From Trichobilharzia szidati (lineage: Eukaryota > Platyhelminthes > Trematoda > Strigeidida > Schistosomatidae): 64,000 bases of DNA. The translations under genes were made by a program, and so were the position numbers. Positions 24,501 to 39,500 of this stretch are shown here, piece by piece; position 1 is the first letter of the stretch, and the number at the start of each line of letters is the position of its first letter. The notes beneath the pieces are model-generated. The model saw only the letters and a list, made by a program, of their open reading frames with translations, was not told the origin of the DNA and ran no database searches. The stretch lies in assembly GCA_944472155.2 (NCBI GenBank), contig OX235271.1, positions 22,327,710 to 22,391,709 of the forward strand, in the 5' to 3' direction.

Positions 24501-27500
24501 TCCTATTCAGTTTGTTTAAATCTAGTAAAATATGACCTCTAATAGAGTGGTTTACTCTGGCGAATGTTTAAAACATTTACAAACTGCGGTTTCACAAGTA
24601 TCTACTAAACATGAGAAAAAGCATCAGCCTCGATGGATGGCAGCCTAACCCAATAAATAAGACAACTGTTCTTGATTGGTGTCCTTGGTTTACAAAATGT
24701 ACTCCTCAACCTTTTATAGTTGACATTCCACAAAGCGTTATCGTGTATTTCTCGAAGGAGGAAAAGAAAAGATATCATCATAATGATGGATTGGTTTGCG
24801 TTTCAGGTCAGATCGAACTGTGTCACACGATCTGCTGTCAATTAATGTTGGATTTGAAGATCATGGACGAAGAGAAGATAGCATGCAATAGAACTTCGCT
24901 GAAAATTCTGTACATTATATGAAAATTGTTCAGAATAAAGCGTCGGTGGCATAGCGGTTAGGACTCTCGCCGACCATGCACATGGTCCGGGGTTCGATTC
25001 CCTGCTGACCCATACCTGATATCAATGGTCAGCCTGCAAAATTTGGGTTACCGATATCGCATGCTGAAAATTCCATACGTGTACCAAAAATACTATGTGG
25101 TTTCAAGCTATAAAAAAAATTTTTTTAAATTCATTATAACTGGTTACAGGATTTCATCATGAGCTGATATCGGTTAGAGAAGCATTGGAAAATCAGCACC
25201 GGAGTACTGGACAGGCGTTTCGTCCCAGGTTTTCCAATGGTTCTCTAACCGATATCAGCTCATGATGACATCCTGTAACCAATCAGTTGAATCCTTACAA
25301 ACCAATACTTGAATATTATTGTTATCAAATATATTACACGATTCAGACAAATTACGTCTTCTTATTGCTTTGTCTAAATTCATAAAGGGGACTAATTATT
25401 TTAAATTATCATTATTATTATTATTTGGATATTTTAATACTGATTTAACATACAGTCCCAAGAATAAAATAAAAACTTACTAATAATTGAGCTTTTTGAA
25501 CTGGAATAGACGTATCGAAAATGGCAATGAATGTATTATCAGACCTATAAATTAAAACGATTAATAGTTTTAGAAGGTTTATCCAGAGAATTCTTCATAT
25601 ATATATATATATATATTAATTTTTGTAAGAAATGATCCACTATAAGAGCAGGTGAATTATTTGACAAAAAAAGTAGTAAGGGATCAGAATGAACTGTCTA
25701 CTCTGCACACATAGTTTGAGGTGAGACCACATTACTATACTCTGAAAAGTATTCATTATCACAGTGTGACTTAGTTGACACAATAAACAGTGTTAATATT
25801 GCGAAGTGAAACTAGTCAACACATCCACTCATTTCGATCAGTAGTTTTAAACACGAAGTTGGTGCACACTAGTTCATAAATTTTAAGGTGTGGAGGAATA
25901 GTAAGCCGAACGTAGTTAAATCTTACTTCAGAGCATTTGCATGACTTTATTTCACCTGAAAGGATTGTATCGTTTGCATTCCTGCAGGATACCACTATCT
26001 GTCATTTAAAATGACGTTTTGAAATCTATTATAAAATTGTATTTTTATTATTGTTATTATTCCCAAGTGGAACAACATACAGCTTCACCAGCACAGCTCC
26101 ACTTTGTTCTACTTTCTGTTGTCGTCTTCAGGTGGTTCCATGATTGCACATAATCTCTCATCTCCTCCATGTCACTCTCCTACATATTTGTTGAGCAATA
26201 GGTTGGTTTGTTCTGCTACAGTTTCTTATTGGTAATTCTTTCTGACCGGCTATTTGATCCTGTATATGGAGCTAGCGAAGGGGGCAGCTGTTGATACAGG
26301 TTTGCAAAAGACTGTTGGAAATGCTTTCCGTGATGCGCTGGCCAACTTCCTCACCCATATATAGAAGCACTGACTGATTGACTTAACATTGATTTCGAAA
26401 ATCCAAATCTTGTTGTTTATGCTGAGGCGTAGTGCAGATGACTTCCAAACTTGTTTCAGATTGATGAAGGTGTATCTTGCCTGCTTTGACATCTTCATAT
26501 GTTCCAACTGCCAGTAGTTGAAACAGTGCTTCCTAGATTTGTGGAAAAAAGTAACCTCTGTTAAATTTCTCCAGTTGATGGTGATTGGTGCTGGTGTTGT
26601 TGTTGCTGTTGGTTGGTTATTATCACCATCTCCGTTTTCCCTGTGTTCATCTGGAGTCCTGTCTTCGCTACCTGCCAAGTTCTCCAGGCAGTTTGTTGCT
26701 TTACTCCTGTAATTCTTCGAGTTTGTGTGACACTAGACATATACCATACACGCACGAAATCCAGACTTTCTAGAGTCTTCTTGTCAGTGGTCCAGTGTAT
26801 TCCTGTCTTCTCACATCCCACAAGCCTGACGCATAATCCAGTTCACCACAATTAAGAATAACATCGGTGACAATAGGCAGTCAGCCTTGTCTTACTCCTG
26901 TATGCACTTCAAAGGCTTTGCTGAGTTTTCCGTTATGGACCACCTGGTGCGTAGTAGTGTCATATAGCTGTTGAATGAGGTTGATAAGGATTTGGATCAC
27001 TGCACTCCGAAGTGTTGAAGTAGTTTCCCAATTACTTCTCGGTCAATGCTTTCTGTTGAAGGCCTTTTCGAAGTCGATGAAGTTGAGGTAGAGAGAGGTT
27101 TGACTGTCATTCTATGCTTTGTTCTGTGATGAAGATGAGTAGAGTTGCAATTTGATCAGCACATGATTTACCTGCCCTGCCCTTGCTTGGCAGCTTGACA
27201 AGGTAACCTTTCTTCCCTCCAAGCATTTTGCAATAATGGCGTGAAAACATCTGCCGTAGTCTCTGGGTCCGTTTACAGTGCTTTAGGAGGAATTTCCTGT
27301 GGCCTTGATGTCTTCGCAGCTGGCTCTCAGTAGCTTGATCGCATTCAGGTTTTTTGCTTTCATTAGAGTACTGGTGTCCACCAGTAAGCAGTACTGTGCG
27401 TACTGTTTGTGGTATTTCCTGGCGAGCTACAGATGATGGTCCTCCTCAGAGAACACAAATAAATCAAAATCATGCCCATCTGAGCTATTTTCAAAGCAAC

Positions 27501-30500
27501 ATTGCTTCAATTGACATAACCTTTCCACAATTTATTAAAATCATCAACACTTAAAATAGCCTTGAAAAGCGTAAATATGATATAAAATCAATAAAAAAAC
27601 AATGCATTTTGAGCCTACCTTATATACGTTGGCATTTGTGCATGATACCATCGATCTAAGTCGAATAGACCAATACGAATAATGGATTCAGAGAATTTCC
27701 ACATAAAAGCAATCAAGCGTATTGTTCCAATAGAATGATTCACTGAGCTATGATGATGATGATGGTAATGATGAGGATGAGGATGATTACTATTGTCTAC
27801 AATAAAATCATCAAGTCCATGAAGCGATTGAACAGAAAGCAATGTGGATGGATATTGAGGCTTAGTGTCGTCTGTTCTGTTACCAGATAGTGTAGTAGAC
27901 AAACGTTCTGCGATACCAATCAACTCCTAGGAAAGAAATCAATCAGTAACTTATTAAATAGTCAGTAGAACAACTGGATCTCGTCTTTCCAACTCATATC
28001 ATTTATAGGTACAACATTTTCTTTCTTTCTTTTCCTTTTCTCTCTCTCTCTTTTCTCTGTTATGAGCTGCTTTGTTTCTTTCTCTCGTTTATGCCAGTAA
28101 ATATGCTAGCATATACTTTTCTAACACCTTCAAACACTGTTCAACTTTGGCTTTGTTACCAACATGCCAATATGTTGTTGTCATAATGAAGTGAGATTTC
28201 CTTAATCTATTTAGAATTCTATTTATTGATAATGTACTAACTGGATGCAATACTGTAGTAAAAATGCTGAGAATTCCATTCTGTATCACATGTACTGTTT
28301 CGGAATAAAGCAAATTATTATTATTACTTTTCTTTTTTAATAACTTTGTCACAAGTAAGAATAGAAATTTCTGTATAGTTGTGGTGCCCTCCGTCTCTCT
28401 GTCTCTCCCTCAAATGTGCAATAAAAATAAACAGTTTAGATCAACAAGTTTTAATACAGAAAAATTATACAGATCACAATATATTTTCAAACGCATATAG
28501 CATTGTCGAACTGGTTTCAACGTAGAACTTTGCACAGATGTGCAACAGTTCGAGTTGCAACTCCCCCCCCCCATGTAGCACAAAAAGCAAGAAAAGAGAG
28601 TAAAGAAAGACTCATTAAAATAGAGATAATAAACAGAAGTGTGAGTGAGGGGAAAAGATTAGTACTATGGAAGAACAAAGAGTGAATGCACCTCCACCAT
28701 CATCGAGAACGAGGATTTCCAGCCATATCACCAATTGTCTCCAACCATTGGTTTATACAGTCCAGAGGACCCCAACCAGGAAGTGTGCACCTTCCTACAT
28801 GGCTTTCACCAATAGACTCCAGACATTTGGTTCTTAGAGTCACGAGGACATTAAACTAACTTATGAATTTCATTGACTGATGAAGCCATGTTTTGGTTTG
28901 ACCACCACTAGTAAACTCTTGTCCAACCTCATATATCTTATGTCAACTACCATTGCCCGTCGTCGAGGAAGGTGATGGCTAGACATGCATGCGCAACACA
29001 TGTCTTCTTTCTTCTTTACTTCGGCTATCTCCTACGGAAGGATGAGCCGGCTTCATGAACATCTCGAATCATCGCTGCCCAGGCGCGGCGATCTGTTGCA
29101 AGGTTTTGCGACAAGGTAAGAGAGTTCATGAAGTTTCATGGGAATTTGGTACGAGTGATGTCCCCACAATCGCTCGGCCTTTTGTTTGAGAGTGCAGCTC
29201 TAGCCTTTACACAACCAAGTGTGACCTACAAGGCAGTAGGAGTGGAGTAGGGAGTCCACTATCCATTGGCAGCCGGTGACCAGAGTTCGGTTCATACGCC
29301 TTTTTGAATGGGGCCAGACATCCAGGACATCCAACAAGCCCTTTGTCCATACGTCTGCCGGTGAGCTTCATACGCCAGTCGTTGGAGGTTTGGAATCAGG
29401 GTTTAGCCATCTCCCCTAGACTGTCATCCAATGGACAGTCAACCCGGAGAAGAGCGCCGGGCATCCGCTTTCGCCCTCTCACTTTGGTGAAAAACACCTC
29501 CGCCACGTGAAGGCAGTGAGTAGGACTTCCTCAGGAGAGGCTATGTAAGACGCCCGGTCATATGGGAGCATTTCAAGAGGTGTGCGGAGGGGTGGCCAAC
29601 CCGCAGCGCAAGGCACCCACCCCCGACCATCCTGAGGCTTTGGAGGCTGGGGGCCCAGCCGGGACAACACATGTCCTAACCATCTTGATCGATTCACCTG
29701 CTTCACAACCTCGTCGATTGATTTTCAATCCTTACCTAGCATTCAAAAGAAGATTAACCTTACTACTGCTCACCTTATTATACCACTTAACACGGGAGAC
29801 CGAACACAGGCACCTATGATCAAAGACAGCTAGCCAGACTTTTCATATCTTCTACTTTCAATGGTCAAGTCTCACTGATAGCCATAAAGAGGGACGGAGC
29901 GAACTGTCGCTGAGCATTTTCGAGCATTTCCTGCTATTGTTGAACAGCAGGAAGTAATTCCCCTCAAAAGAAGCGAATCTCTTAAAAGCCTAAAATGATA
30001 TCTTAAGACATCAAAAAGCCAATCAATCATATGACAGCTGTTGACTTGATAATTTTATTTCAAAGAATCTAAACCCATTAGGTACGGATGAAAGAAGACA
30101 AAACGACCAAGTTTCAAAAACCTTAAGTCACAGATCCATTCAATGAAAGACTGTACGCCCGATTTCCTGAGACGGAGTTTTTAACGCAGAACATTGTATA
30201 AAAGTGCAGCAATTCAAGTCGTCACACTCTATACAACACACATAAGTAGCGGAAAAATACAAAAAACTGGAAGGAACTACAATGATCAAAGGGAAGAATA
30301 ATTACACTGGGATTAATGAGAATTTGATGGATGTGGGAGATCACAAAGATTGAATGCATCTGCACCATTGACAACAATTTTCAGCCATATCACCAATAGA
30401 CTCGAGACATTTGGTTCTTAGCGTCCCGAGGACATTAAAGGCTTCGTGGATTAATGCCAAGTCACGGTCTCAACCACATGAGGTACGGATGAAGATGTTA

Positions 30501-33500
30501 AAGCCAGCCAGAGTCGGAAGGGCAAGATACGCCTTCACTAACCTGAAACCAATTTGGAAATCTTCTGCATTCCGCCTTAGCCATTAAGAAGAAGATTTGG
30601 ATTCTCAAAAAAAATGTTACGTCAGTCAGTCAGTTCTTCTATACGGGTCAGGAACTTGTGCTGCATGTCATGAAAAAGAATTCTGACAAGCTACAGACAT
30701 TTATCAACATCTTCCGCCTTCGCTGGCTCCATATTCAGGATCAAATAGTCGGCCAGCAAGAATTAGCAACAAGAAGCTCTTTAGTGGAACAAATCAACAA
30801 ACAGCCGATCGCTCAACAAATATGTAAGAGAAAATGGAGATGGATCGGGCATAGGTTAAGGAGGCCGTCAAATGACATCGCGAGTAATGCGAGCCATCAC
30901 TCGAGTAGAATCCCAATGGGAAGCGACGAGTGGGTCGTCAGTGAGAGGGTGACACGAGATCGTGTGAGGAAGAGATGAGAGAGTCTGGTCAATCGTGGAC
31001 CCAGCTGAAGATGACAGCAGAAGATAGAACAAAGTCGGGCTGTGGTGTTAAAGCCCTATATTCTACTCGGAACCCAGTGAAGTAATAATAATAATAGAAG
31101 ATGTTTCCAATGTAATCCTAGGTAGGCTGACATTGACTGTCGATGAAGACGATGCCTCGGAATGTGCATCTCAGTCGATTCAACACACCACAACCTCATC
31201 AACAGACTTACCCTCCTTGCCTAATACTCTACGTTTAACCTCAATACTACTATTTTATTCCACTTAACACGGGCAATGGAACGCGAACATATATGGTCAC
31301 AAAGATAGCTAGCCTTTCCATATCTTCCACTTTCAATGACTATGTCTCGCAGTCATAAAAGAAAATAGAGTGGACTTCTGCACAGTGAGCAAATCATTTG
31401 ATGGATAACTCGATATCACGACTACGTCAGAGTTGAAGTAATTTGGCAAATATTATATCAGACTTTCGTATCCGTGCCATGTGTTATCAAGCTCAGCAGA
31501 AATAGAATAAATAAAACTCCATGAGTAATTACTAATTTACTCATGTTTATATGTCTAACATTGAATGGATTTACACAAGTCAATGCTAATAGCATCATAA
31601 TTTATGTGGAAGAAATTATCTAGCTAAAATTACCGAACATAATGCTTCACCAACAACGCTAAAAAAACAAACAACCGTAATACAAACTGCCGATGATATG
31701 AGATCAGGAGAATATCACACTCAACATGCATAACACAAATCAACTAAACTGCCAACCTCATAACAGTTAGTGAAGCTACATTTCTCATATTAATCTTTCA
31801 AACATATTTATATCACAAATAAAAAGTAAAGAATTCATTTATTTCTAAAAGTGGCGCATACTACTGACAAGATTTACCAGTAGTATATAATCAGACGTTC
31901 ATCGGAACACGAAAGGTATCAAATTGCAGAGGGATAGATTTCACGTCAAAGAGAGCAAATGAACCAGTATATTGCGGAAAAACATGAGAGACGCGGAAAG
32001 AAGACAAAGAAATACAATACAAAGGAAAGGAAAGGAAGAAGTAGCAAGCGCAACACGGAAGATATGTGCAGTAAATGACGATTTGCAGATAAGGTGTACA
32101 TAATTTCCCTGCATAGATAAATCGAATTGACAATAAACATTCTGTTACCAAGTTTCTTATCTTCTCCCGTTACAAGTGGAAATTCAGAGTGGATAGTTTG
32201 AACGAATAAATATATATATTTTTTTAAACTTTCATGACGAACTGACATTAGTTATAGAACTCCTACAGACTAAGGTGCACTTGTTTTGTGAAATTACATT
32301 TTTTTTGTCAAGGCATCTGACTACCGAATGAAGAATATTTATTATTACTATTCCCTTGAGTTTCCAGTGGAACATAGAGCTTCAAGGAGACGTCTCCCGT
32401 TCCCTGCACTCCTCTTCAGCTGGCCGCCCCATGATTGCCCATAATCACTCATCTCCTCCATGTCACCCTTGGAAGTCATTTTCAACTCGGATGAAAGAAT
32501 ATACTAAATATTAATCCAATTTCAGTGTAAATTCCGTCACTAACCGACATCAGTCAGACAACTGTTGGAAACAAAAAGGCTCATCGATGACATTAGCTGG
32601 TGGCTGCACCATATCGTGAAAGCATACAAGTTACAATTCAAGAGTTATTGTATCTCAACCTACTGGCTGTATGGACAGTGCTCTAGGCTTATAACCTGAT
32701 GGACTTGGGTTCTGCTTTTGATTCAATTGTGGATGAGAACTGCTGACGAAACAGTTGCCCAATAATACTCCCCTTGTTTTCAATGATCCCCTGACTATTG
32801 TCAGTTCACGATCAAACACCTACACCAAAATTAATCAAAATCCTAACAAAGCCAAGAATTTAAAGTTATCACAAGACCGCCTGATTGGCAATATGAAGAC
32901 TAGGCATACGGGAGAATAAGTAAAGTAAAACAGGCAACAACTAACACGGGTTTTTTTCGCACTGACTGAATTGGCTACAATATACGTTACATATGTCGAC
33001 TCAAACACCATTAATACACACTTGACGTCAGTGGGAGTACAATTAATTTGAAATCAATAAATGATCATTATATATATAGATATATAACACGTAGGGGTTA
33101 CCTGATAATAAAAATTATATCCCTTGTGTTTATGAGACACTAGTTCATAACGACGCCTGTAGGACAACTGGAACAGTTTGACTGTGGGACTAATTTGAAA
33201 TTAGAAAACAAAAACAAGTAAATTAGAAACTAAATGGTTCTAATAGAAAAGAATAATACTTAATCTTAAAAAATTATGAATAATAACAGTATTCATCTAT
33301 TAAATACGATAGTAGTATAGTTCTTGCCTTTTCAGTAAGATCCAAGGTGAAAATATGATAACATTCAAAGACTTACCTTCACTTTGCTAGGATTTACTGT
33401 TGCCATTGTAACAACAGAAGACAAGGGCCAGGCAACTGATCTTTTATTTACGAAATTTATAAATTTTCATGTACATTATTATAGATTACTGTTAGCAGAA

Positions 33501-36500
33501 AAACACAGTCTTCTGATTGGTTGTTTCTTCACTGAAAGTTAATCTTTCATCTCTTTGTGGCTGTTTCTTGAATGTCAGATCATCCATATGCTAACTGTAT
33601 CCGCCTACGCAAAGTCTTTGTTCATATTTTTCTCACGACCAATATTGGGGACATAAACATTGACGTAAATTGCTGTCTACCAACTTTGGCTAGCAGCCAG
33701 CTCTCACCACACCATTATACAAAAATAATCAATTTAGCATGAGCTTCAATAATATACATTATACAAACCTTAAAGATAGGGAGAGAAGTCGTAGAGCACT
33801 TCACTTATGTGGGAAGTTGCATTGGATCCACTGGGTTGATGGCTGACAAAATCTCATCACGGATACAAAAGGTTAGTAAGGCATCCGGAAAATTACGCTA
33901 TCTCTCGCGTAGACGTGATATCCGGTTATTCATTAAAGGAGGGTGTTTACTGGTGAGGAATTCGCTCCCTCCTCCCTTATTGCTTTGAGGCATGGCCATT
34001 GGAGTGCAAGATACGAAAAGTTTAGATGTATTTGATCATAGGTATCTATCTGGGTTCTGCCTCCCATGTTTGTCGGTATAAAACGGTGATAATGAAGTTA
34101 GGTGTAGAGTGCTCTGTCTGGATTCAACATAGAACTTGGCACCGAAGTGCAACAGTTCGAGTTGCCACGTTCCAAATAGCACACAAAGGTAGACAAGAAA
34201 ATGAGCGATGAAGAGAATCAATAGTTTTGACAAGTATAAGAGTGAAACAGAATGAGTAATGGTAGAAAGGAATATGAAAGATTACAGAGACTGAATACAT
34301 CTGCGTAAGCCATTGACAACGATTTTGAGCCATGTCACCTATTGTCTCCAGCCATTGATTCTTAGAGTCCCAAGGGTGGGCCCCAACCCGGAAGTCTGCA
34401 TCTCCCTACCTGACTCAGTTTAACTGTCAAGGATCTCATGGATTGATGAGGCCATGTTTTTGTTTGGCCACCACTTACTCTTTTCCAACCTGCACCTATA
34501 TCAGCTAGTAATGCCCTTCGGGGGAGACGATGGTTAGGCATGCGCAGCACGTGGCCTAACCATCTCAATCTATGTAACTTTATAGCCTCTTCGAGTGATT
34601 TTCCCTCTTTGCCCAACACTTTACGCCTAACGTCAACATTACTTACCTTATTATACCACCTAACGCGAGAAAGAGATCGTAAACATCTGTGGTCAAAAAC
34701 AGACAATCTCTTCATGTCTTCCGCTCTCAATGGCCATGTTTCACCGCCATAGAGAAGGACGGAGCGAACTGCTGAGCAGTATACACGTCCCTTGGTTAAT
34801 AGTGGGATGTCACGCCTACGCCAGAGACGGTGTAAGCTAGCGAAAGCAGCCCGAGCTTTCTGGATCCGTGCTGTGATTTCGTCACCAATCAATCCGTTGG
34901 TGCTGATACAACTTCCTAAATAGGTGAAGTGGTCAACATGTTCTATCACTTCACCCCCTATCACTAAGCTTGGAGTTGACGTAGTCCAGTCCTGTAGCAG
35001 CATCTTACATTTCACAGGGGCGAATCGCATGCCAAACATACGAAGATTGCTGCTCAAGGTGTTCAGAAGACTCTGCATTTTGTCAGCGTCCTCCCCTAAC
35101 AGGACTAGTTAAGGGGGGGGGGAAGTCAATCGATAAGGTTGTGAAGCGACATAGATTGAGACGACTGAGACGTGTTATGTATGTCCAGGCCATCGCCTTC
35201 CCCGACAAGCAGTGTAAGCCGACATAGGATCAGCTCACGGGTGGTCAGAAGAAAATATAGAATCAGTCCATGAAATCCTTAACAGTTAGTTTCAGCCATG
35301 TAGGGAAGTGTTGGGCTTCCTAACTGGCTTTCCCGGGATGCTAAGAACCAACTGGTTAGAGACAATCAGTGGTATGACTCAAAATCCTAGTTAATTGCGT
35401 AGATACATTCAATCTCTGTGATTTCCCATACATATTAAACCATAATGTTTCTCCTTTATAATATTCCTTTTCTCTCAATTTTCTACACATTATAGTCCTT
35501 TTGAATCCCCCTTTTTCTCCCTCTGTGTACTACATGCAGTGTCACAGGTTCACTTCTGTGTAAAGTTTTCGAGGTTGAAATTCGGTCTGACAAAATTTTT
35601 CTGCTCATAGTAATATACGCATATATATACACCCAAGATCAATCCAACATGGGAGAAGATAATAACCATTTAGATATGATCGAAAAGATTTGTAAGTCAC
35701 ATGAATGATTTTAACGTAGTTGGGTTCTCCAGACTGGAAGGTTTATTTGAGAAGCTTTCATTGTCTCACCACTAGGCAACATCTTCAACGCATACTTCAA
35801 TTTCTTGGAGTCAGCTTTTAAGTTTCTACACGAGTTTAGTAGTCGTCTCTCCTGGTGACCTTGGGTGACCTCGGACGTGATTGGTTGATTTTGTGGGTTT
35901 TCACACCCTCTAGGCTAATTGTATTCATATTAGTATAGTTATTGTTTCCTTGACCTGAAGTGTGACATTTTGTGCATGAGATTTTACCCCCATGGGTTGG
36001 TAAATTTTATCTATGTCAATGTACCTGTGAATTGGCGATTCACTCGAATACCAGGCTTCAGAAATTCCCCCAGCATTTTAGTGTTTTCCCCGTCTAATAT
36101 TTGAACATTGTCCCAGTCGAATTAATACCCATGGTTGTCTGCATGTAGCAATATGAGGGAGTGGATATCATCATGTCTTTTGACGACTAGTTTATGTTCG
36201 TATGCGCTGAAGATATTGCATAGTAGTGCAATGAAAGCTTCGCAAATAAACCATCCAGCTCATAGAACACATCTAAATCAAAATAATAACCACTTAGATG
36301 ACTAACTAACAATCTAGCTAATATACGTTGCGCCTCTAATATAATGTGAGTTTTATCTTTATGTTAGACTATAACAACAACATCTTTAGTTTTGTAGCAA
36401 TGTTCATGTGATAATATGTGAGTAACGCTGAGATGAAAAAAATGTAGAGCATTATAGATAACAAAGTAAGTTAGTAAATCATAAAAAGGCCACAACACTG

Positions 36501-39500
36501 CATCGGTGGCACAGCGGTTAGGACTCTCGCCGACTATGCACATGGTCCGAGGTTCGATCCCCGACCGCCGCACATCTGATATCAATGGTCAACCTGTTAA
36601 ATTTGGGCTACAGATATCACATGCTGAAAATTCCATATTTGTAACAAAATACTGTGTGCAATCAAGCTATAATAATAAAAAATAATAAATGAGATAAATA
36701 TGGAAGTGCACCTGATAGGGGAAAAAAGTCAAAGTGTAAAATAAAAAACGGGTAAATTTACTTTTGAAAATTAGAAGAATCTTGTTTCCCAGTGAATTTG
36801 AATACACCAGATTCATTTTCCAATCTCGACGACTGCCAACCAACCCATATAAAACAACAATATCTTGGGTCATCAGATGGTTCTAAAAAGCTGAAATTCA
36901 CCACTGGTGTAGCTGGAGTAGCTTGACGTAAACAAAATCTAAGATATAAGGGACAAAACAAATTACAAGTATAGTCAGTTTAATAACATTAAAAGGAAAT
37001 TAACTGGAATGATGGTTTGACTTGATTTTATTCAATTCAGTGAAAAACCCTTTAAGAAACACAGGCGGATTCTAATTAAAGTCATGGATCTGCGCATACA
37101 AATAACTAAACACTCCACTTACTGATATTCAGCTGCCAGTTTAGTATTATTATTATTTTCTCCTTTAGTTCCTAGAGGAACACAGGGCTTCAGCCAAACG
37201 TCTCCATTGAGTTCGGTTCTCCGCCAACGTTTCCACCTAGCTTCACGTCTCCATCTTCTCTTCGCATGGCCTCCTCCATGTCACCCCACCCTCTCACTGA
37301 CGACCAACTCACCGCTTCCCATTCGGGTTCCACTCGAGTGATGGCCTGGTGTGTGATGTCACTCACTTGATGGTTTGTTTTCTCAGAGTATGGCTAATCC
37401 ACCTCCATTTCTTCCTGCATATTTGTTGCACAATTGGTTCCCGCCGGGTTGGTTCGTTGCCAGAGATCCCTCTTGCTGATATTTTCTGGCCTGTCATCTG
37501 ATCTTGAGCGAAGTATTGAGCAAAGACAGCTGTTGATGAAGGTGTGTAGTTCGTTTGAAGTGCCCTTCGTGACGCGGCGCTGTGCTAAGTCTCTGATTCT
37601 TATAGTAGCACTGGTGACCTTGGGTGACCTTGAACGTCATAATTGGTTGCTTTCGTCTGTTTTCACATCCTCTAGTCTACTTGTATTCGTATTGATTGTT
37701 TCTTTGACCTGAATTGTGACATTTTGTACATGAGATTTTTCCCCATGGGTTGGTAAATTCTATCTATGTCAATGTACCTGTTAATTGGCGATTCACTGGA
37801 ATACCAGGCTTCAGAAAATCCTCTGGTGTTCTTAGTGTTTCCCCCGTCTAATATTTGAACGTTATCCCAGTCGAATTGATGTCCATGGTTGTCTGTATGC
37901 AACGATATGAGGGAGTGGATATCATCATGTCTCTTGACGACTAGTTTGTGTTCGTGGATGAAAAGATGAAGAGGGCGTCCGCCCTAGCCAATGTAGTGTT
38001 CTTCGCAGTCGTTGCAATTTATTTTGTAGATGATGTTGGTTTTATCTTCTTTCGTTGTTGAGTCTTTTAGGTTGACACAGACCCAGCTGAGTGAAGTGAT
38101 TTTGTTAGTTTGTGTGTGACATCAATTCATAAAGGTTTGAAAATTCTTGTAGTGATTTCTGAGACGTCCTTTATATACGGTAAGATAATTTTCTTTGCGT
38201 TTTCCTTGAAGACCTTTGATTTGTTTGGTTGGCTTGGGGTAGATTTCTTCTGATGAAGTTTCGTGAATATCCATTCTTTCGGAGGACGTCCATGAGATAT
38301 TTTTCTTCAATTTTCCTTAAGGTAGGAGTGCTGCAATGAGTCCTGGTCCTCTTGAATAGTGTTTGTATACAACTCCTTTTGTGTGTTATTGGATTGTTGC
38401 TGTTGTAATTGAGTATTTGATATGTGTGGGTTGATTTTCTGTAAACTTGAGTTTCTAATGCTCCTGTGGTTGTTTGCTTGACTAAGACGTCCAAAAATGG
38501 GATTTCGTTCTCGGATTCCTCTTCTGTCATGAATTTGATGTCGTTAAAAACGCTGTTTATTAAGTTGTGAGTTTTTTCCAACTCGTTTCTTTTGATTATT
38601 AAGAATGTGTCATCTATGTAACGTATCCAAATTTTGGGTTTGATCTTCGGTAGGCTTATGTTCTCGAGTCTTTGCATCACTGCTTCTGCAATCAAACCTG
38701 ATATGGGCGATCCCATGGGTGTTCCTTTAACTTGTTCAAATATCTGGCCATTGAATTGGAAGTACGTTGTTAGGCATAGTTTTATGCATTCCATCCAACT
38801 TGTATGTTGCATTTTTGATTGTTGTGGGAGGTGTTTATCGTTGCTGAGTAATTGCTCCATGGTCACTTTGGTTAGTTGCTGTCCAATTGAAGTACATAAT
38901 GCTGTGACATCGAAGGATACCTTTTTTTCTTGGTCACCTATTTGAATGCCTTTGATTTTCTCTAGAAATTGGATAGCAGATTTAATGGAATGATTGCAAG
39001 AATCCGTTAAGTGTTTCCATTTTCTGTATAGTTCTTTGGACAAATTGCATGTTGGGGTTCCTGGGAGTGACACAATTGGTCGAACCGGGATATTCGGTCT
39101 GTGTATTTTGGTTCTGCCATAGAATCGGGGTAGAACTGGTTCAAACTATAGGATACAACAAGCGTGGACAGTGAATTTACGAATTAAAAGAACAACACTT
39201 ATTAACGGCCAATGGTAGGGTTTGAAGAAACGTGATGCTAGCGTGTAGACAATGAGAAGCAATACGCACACTAGCATCACACTTACTCCATATTTAACCG
39301 ATTCAGTGACCATAATTGCCAGCCACCAAAATTAAAGCCAACTGCCAATCCTTGTACTTGTGGAATGTAGCTTAACGCAGAAACATAAACGCCGGCTGTA
39401 AGGAAACAAAAGTATAAAAGAATACATATTACACACATTTACCAAGAGGAAAGAAGTAAAGCAGTTATAAATTGAGGTATTTTTAAAATAATAAGCACAG

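Larger units (their letters stand above)
35740..36262 (-). mobile_element. Miniature PLE (family C) with hammerhead-like inverted ends
   Basis: The interior 35853-36200 matches the endonuclease/3' part of the PLE at 37600-38000 in the same orientation (FDWDNVQILDGENTK, broken). The ends (minus 35745-35795, plus 36200-36252) are inverted copies of one motif: TATGCG.TGAAGAT, hairpin, ATGAAAGCTTC, AAATAAACC. So both ends carry a hammerhead-like fold facing outward. Confidence 0.7.
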
